Shown here piece by piece: positions 22,319 to 26,292 of a stretch of 26,292 bases of DNA. The notes under the pieces were generated by a model. That model saw only the letters and a list, made by a program, of their open reading frames with translations, made no database searches and was not told the origin of the DNA. Source of the DNA: SZAS-3 sp964386785. Its GTDB lineage: Bacteria > Chlamydiota > Chlamydiia > Chlamydiales > JAAKFR01. The position numbers and the translations under genes were made by a program. Positions within the stretch are counted from its first letter, which is position 1. Every line of letters begins with the position of its first letter. The stretch is from NCBI GenBank assembly GCA_964386785.1, contig CAYLUD010000020.1, forward strand, positions 1 to 26,292. Reading direction: 5' to 3'.

Positions 22319-25300
22319 ATGAATACTGTGAATGATACGCGATCAGCGGTAGTGACAGGTGTACAAGAACGTGAACGTGCGTATTGGGTAGCCATGAATA
22401 TCGCAGAATTCGCTTTGATTGGCTCTGGACCTGGATGTACTGGATTATTACAATTTCGTAGCAAGGGCTTACTTCCACGATCAAGCGCTCTAATAAATTC
22501 TCTAAGTCGGACCCCATGCAACTGGAACTCATGGATTTTACCCTTTAGAAGTATCAGATTGGGGATTGCCGCTGCCTACATTGTCTATACAACATATAGA
22601 ATCAGACAGCATGAGTCCAAGTACCAACGGAACTACATTGATTTGCTATCGGCGATCGACGCGATTACATCACATCCCTCCAATGAGTCTATAGAAGCTA
22701 ATAAAGCCCTATTAAGAACCCTGCTTTTTGAAGATCCCCTAGACTCATATAATATTGGCAAAGCTTTACAATTTGCAGTTAGGAACAACTATACAAAACT
22801 GGTCCTATTGATTATCCAACATCCATATCTACATACTCGGGATATAAAACTAGCTATCCGTACATCCGCAAAGCTGGGCCATCGCGACATTCTAGAGCGT
22901 GTGTTTGTTCCAGACAAAGATACTCAGTACGACGTATACTTAGAGAGTGCTCTGGAGGGTGCCGCCGAGCAGGGCGAAGAAGAGATGATATACTTCGTTT
23001 GTAATTTTTTCCCTAAAAACCTAACGAGGAGAAAGCTGGCTGTAGGCGAGGCTCTGAAGGTAGCAGCAAGGAACGGCCATACAAGGGCGATAGGTCCTAT
23101 TTTGTCCCTCCTTGCTCAAAACACACAGATGGATCCCCAGGTTCTAGCCCGGGTTCTGGTGGTAGCAGCCTGTGGTGATCATATGGAGGTGATACGATTT
23201 TTTCTTGACCATCGTTCTCTAGGCACAAGGGAGTTTCATGAGGCTGTAGAGGCAGCAGTCGGTGGTGGGCATATGGAGGTGATACGATTTTTTCTTGACC
23301 CTCGTTCTGTAGGCACAAGGGAGCTTCATGAGGCTTTGCAGGTAGCAGCCGGTGGTGGGCATATGGAGGTGATACGATTTCTTCTTGATCATGGTTCTTT
23401 AGACAAAAAAGAGCGTTATAGGGCTGTAGCCCAGGCTGTGAAGGCAGCAGCCGGTGGTGGGCATATGGAGGTGATACGATTTCTTCTTGCCCAGGGTTCT
23501 TTAGACAAAATGGAGCTTCATGAGGCTGTGAAGGCAGCAGCCGGTGGTGGGCATATGGAGGTGATACGATTTCTTCTNNNNNNNNNNNNNNNNNNNNNNN
23601 NNNNNNNNNNNNNNNNNNNNNNNNNNNNNNNNNNNNNNNNNNNNNNNNNNNNNNNNNNNNNNNNNNNNNNNNNNNNNTGATCAGGGTTCTTTAGACAAAA
23701 TGGAGCTTCATGAGGCTGTGCAGGCAGCAGCCGGTGGTGGGCATATGGAGGTGATACGATTTCTTCTTGCCCATGGTTCTTTAGACAAAATGGAGCTTTA
23801 TGAGGCTGTAGACGATGCTCTGGGGGNNNNNNNNNNNNNNNNNNNNNNNNNNNNNNNNNNNNNNNNNNNNNNNNNNNNNNNNNNNNNNNNNNNNNNNNNN
23901 NNNNNNNNNNNNNNNNNNNNNNNNNNCATGGTTCTTTAGACAAAATGGAGCTTTATGAGGCTGTAGACGATGCTCTGGGGGCAGCAGCCGGTGGTGGGCA
24001 TATGGAGGTGATACGATTTCTTCTTGATCATGGTTCTTTAGACAAAATGGAGCTTTATGAGGCTGTAGACGATGCTCTGGGGGCAGCAGCCGGTGGTGGG
24101 CATATGGAGGTGATACGATTTCTTCTTGATCATGGTTCTTTAGACAAAATGGAGCGTTATGGGGCTGTAGCCCATGCTGTGAAGGCAGCAGCCGGTGGTG
24201 GTCATGTGGCGGTGATACGACTTCTTCTTGATCATGGTTATCTAGGCAAAAGGGAGCTTTATGAGGCTGTAGACGATGCTCTGGAGGCAGCAGCCGGTGG
24301 TGGGCATATGGCGGTGATACGATTTCTTCTTGATCATGGTTATCTAGGCAAAAAAGAGCGTTATAGGGCTGTAGCCCATGCTGTGAAGGCAGCAGCCGGT
24401 GGTGGTCATGTGGCGGTGATACGACTTCTTCTTGACCATTTTTCTATAGGCAAAGAGGAGCTGCATGTGGATGTATTCAAGGCTGTGCAGGTAGCAGCCG
24501 GTCGTGGTCATGTGGCGGTGATACGACTTCTTCTTGACCATTTTTCTCTAGAACAAAGGAAGTTTTATGATGCTGTTGTGGTAGCAGCAGGGCATGGTGA
24601 TTACCAATTACTGAGCATTCTTTTCTATCGAAATAGCATCATTAATAGAGCTCTGGACCACATTATGAATGATAAAAACCAAGAAGAAGCTGTCTTGGAA
24701 GCATCTGCTAAAGGATATTTGGAATGCATAGAATATTTGTTGTGCAGCGGCCCCATATGCCAGACAACAAGGGATTTTGCCATCACTCAAGCTCAACAAT
24801 CTGCACAAAGAGCAATTGAGGATATGCTGCGTATGGCTGTGGTGGTGGATATGCCAGTGAGTCAGAGCTCTCATATAGATGTACCTGGTATGACCGTGCG
24901 TCTGGAAGCTATCAAAAAAAAACCAGATCTTTTTTTCAAAAATCTATGTAGCCACACAAAATTTCCCGATAGATTTTCCTTGTATCCAAGGTCAGTACTG
25001 AGTAATTCAGATCTGGGAGATCTCTCTAAATCGGTATATCAGACTCTCTTTACATCCTTATGTGGTCAGAATTTTTTCCTTCTCACCAAAGGTGGATTAC
25101 CACGTGTTGAAGATAAGCAGAACCTAGCGCGGTTTACACAACTGGGCCGTTTTTATGCTATGCTACACGAGCGCAATCAATGTCGATGCGATCCTTTCTT
25201 GACTGGCTGGGTCTTTAGTTCTAAGTTTTTCAACTTATTACACTATTTAGCTTGTTTGCCTTTCGATCTCAGCAATTTCGATGTGCAAAAGATGTCACCA

Positions 25301-26002
25301 GAAAGTCTCACAGCGATTTTGAAGTGCATACCTGATGAAGATCCATTACGACCTTGCTTGGAATTCCTAGCATGCCATTCAGAGACAAATAAGAAGGCAG
25401 TTGAAAATTTGATGAAGCCGTTAAGCTGTGATCCCCAGGAACAGGTGGAAGGGTGTGAGAACGAGGTAGAACCAACGCCTCAGTCTCTATTAGCTTTTGC
25501 GCAACACATACTCTACACGTATCTTTCCCCGGCTTTAGCTGTATTAGAGTCACAAATATTCCAATCTCTAGCAGCGGAATACAAGCCTGAAGACCTATGC
25601 TGTCAAATCCAAGGAATGCCCTTGACAAGGGAAAGGGTCTTGAACTCCCTAGTAATACGCAGAGACGAAAACACCCTTAGATTCTTTGACCAACAGGTGT
25701 CCTGGATCAGGGAGAAAATTGCCGATGCCGATACGGATGTAGATTGGCTCGAGCGATTTGTTATGTGCATTACCGGTCGATCGGTGCTAGCTCCAGGTAC
25801 TCAGATCATATTACAGGCTAGTTCGCATAACATATTTAGATTCCATAGTTCCTACAACTCATTAGGATTACCACCTACAGTAATTGCAAAAGAAGAATTT
25901 TTAGCAAATCTCAATGTCGCTTTAGAGAGTCCAGTTGATGATCTAGTGATTCAAAATGTTATCGTACACCGCCACCTTGAATATAGGACACGTATCCATT
26001 GA
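22319..26002 (+). CDS. Giant ankyrin-repeat protein with C-terminal HECT-like E3 ubiquitin-ligase domain (sequence interrupted by two gaps)
   Basis: The N-terminal ~150 residues include one possible membrane segment (about 77-95). Degenerate and then near-perfect ankyrin-type repeats follow (consensus ELHEAVKAAAGGGHMEVIRF then LLDHGSLDKM). After about 24880 the protein reads as a HECT domain. The N-lobe shows SVYQTLFTSL, FTQLGRFYAMLHE and WVFSSKFFNLL; EDLCCQIQGMPLTRERVL matches the EEL...I.G motif. The C-lobe shows ERFVMCITGRSVLAPG and FHSSYNSLGLPP. The last matches the active-site motif HTCFNxLxLP, but the catalytic cysteine is serine (codon TCC, 25850-25852). The frame is broken only by two 100-N gaps that sit in repeat register, so I treat it as one gene. 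AGGA precedes the ATG. There is no classical signal peptide. It is probably a secreted host-directed effector, which is inference. Confidence 0.75.
23578..23677. other. Assembly gap (100 N)
   Basis: The run of exactly 100 N looks like a placeholder for unknown length. Sequence before it ends at RFLL and sequence after it resumes at DQGSLDK, which is the next position in the repeat. The real gap may be zero or any whole number of repeats. The placeholder shifts the nominal reading frame; the gene is probably not frameshifted. Confidence 0.95.
23827..23926. other. Assembly gap (100 N)
   Basis: This is a second 100-N placeholder in the repeat array. Flanks stop in GATGCTCTGGGGG and resume at CATGGTTCTTTAG. 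Compared with the intact neighbouring 102-base unit, at least 47 bases are missing, plus any whole number of repeats. Confidence 0.95.
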
Positions 26003-26010
26003 GGGGAAGA

Positions 26011-26292
26011 CTAGATAGTGGGAGAAGAGACGGTCGAATCAAATGTTGATCGGTAAGCTTGTAAGAAGAAAGCAAAAGTGTCCCTTCCCCGCTGCTTGAG
26101 AGTCATCCAAATCGAGATAGATCTCTCCAAAAACTGACTACCAGATGCACTCTGTGTTCCATAGGAAGTTTTTCTCCATAACACGATATGTCGTAGGGTT
26201 CTTTCCGCGGCATTATTCGTGCTTTCTACTCCTTCATCCCACATTCCGCAAGTAAAGAGAGCCGGGGCTGATTTTTTCTGCGACGCGATAAG
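26011..26292 (-). mobile_element. IS66-family transposase, C-terminal part (runs off the window)
   Basis: The minus-strand frame is open from the window edge to a stop at 26011, giving 93 residues. It contains GVESTNNAAERTLRHIVLWR, then KTSYGTQSASGSQFLERSIS and LKQRGRDTFAFFLQAY. This is the conserved C-terminal end of IS66 (TnpC) transposases, including the NNAAER block with the last catalytic glutamate. The first part of the gene and any terminal inverted repeat at that side are outside the window. It ends 8 bases after the ANK-HECT stop codon, tail to tail. I see no clear IS66 terminal repeat between them. Whether the copy is intact cannot be judged. Confidence 0.85.

Larger units (their letters stand above)
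23150..24560 (+). repeat. Tandem ankyrin-coding repeats with 90- and 102-base periods
   Basis: The CATATGGAGGTGATACGA-type core recurs at 23180, 23270, 23360, 23462, 23552, 23742, 23999, 24101, 24203, 24305, 24407 and 24509. Spacings outside the gaps are exactly 90 or 102 bases, that is 30 or 34 codons. The longer form carries four extra residues such as DDAL or the AxAV insert. Middle copies are almost identical in DNA, while copies from 24203 onward carry CATGTGGCGGTG or related variants. The two assembly gaps fall in the most uniform part. Confidence 0.92.

Noticed and set aside
23097..23943. Long open frames on the minus strand across the ankyrin array
   Set aside because: They are antisense shadows of the repeats with repetitive, improbable protein sequence and no ribosome-binding sites; the plus frame has clear ANK motifs.
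23150..24560. Regularly spaced direct repeats that could suggest a CRISPR array
   Set aside because: The whole unit is repeated with no unique spacers, it is in frame with a protein, and the repeats are far longer than CRISPR repeats.

Overview
The window looks like chromosome of a member of the Chlamydiae outside the classical Chlamydia genus (a 'Chlamydia-related' or environmental chlamydia). This rests on gene content and order. The run frr, tsf, rpsB, a ~1050-residue PBP2, a TPR protein, sufBCDS, the Opp/Dpp ATPases, a DUF47/PhoU-like protein and a PiT phosphate transporter follows, from memory, the C. trachomatis D order CT677 to CT692. Three members of that order are absent: pyrH (normally between tsf and frr), ompA (normally near rpsB and pbp2) and parB (normally after sufS). 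The sequence looks moderately balanced in base composition by eye. I cannot name a genus or species.

Layout. (1) 1-2561, all on the minus strand: a tRNA-Gly(TCC), the rpsB-tsf pair, a hairpin that ends tsf, frr on its own with a GTG start, then a strong promoter driving a tRNA-Glu(TTC) cut by the window edge. (2) 2636-6859, plus strand: the division transpeptidase PBP2 with a ~360-residue insert, and a protein made of about nine TPRs. (3) 6860-7560: a ~700-base stretch without a convincing gene, holding inverted repeats. (4) 7561-12003: the compact sufB-sufC-sufD-sufS Fe-S cluster assembly operon. (5) 11972-18114: an inserted block where parB would be expected, holding a GT9 glycosyltransferase, a membrane-anchored helical-repeat protein, overlapping queD and folE, a hairpin-rich 560-base intergenic region, an overlapping pair of LPS-core-type GT2 glycosyltransferase and NodB-type deacetylase, and an endonuclease/exonuclease/phosphatase-fold protein with an N-terminal hydrophobic segment. 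(6) 18118-21994: OppD and OppF-like ATPases on the minus strand, diverging from a DUF47-PiT phosphate uptake operon. (7) 22319-26002: a very large ankyrin-repeat protein whose near-identical 90/102-base repeats are interrupted by two 100-N assembly gaps and whose C-terminal ~360 residues read as a HECT-type E3 ubiquitin-ligase domain. (8) 26011-26292: the 3' end of an IS66-family transposase.

How the genes work together. Regions 1-4 and 6 are housekeeping: translation, septal peptidoglycan, Fe-S clusters, peptide and phosphate import. Region 5 suggests envelope glycan modification and pterin metabolism. Region 7 is the accessory part and the most interesting. A eukaryote-type ANK-HECT architecture in an obligate intracellular bacterium points to an effector acting on host ubiquitin signalling, and the residue at the position of the catalytic HECT cysteine is serine. 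No database or alignment program was used. Family calls come from motifs visible in the translated sequence.
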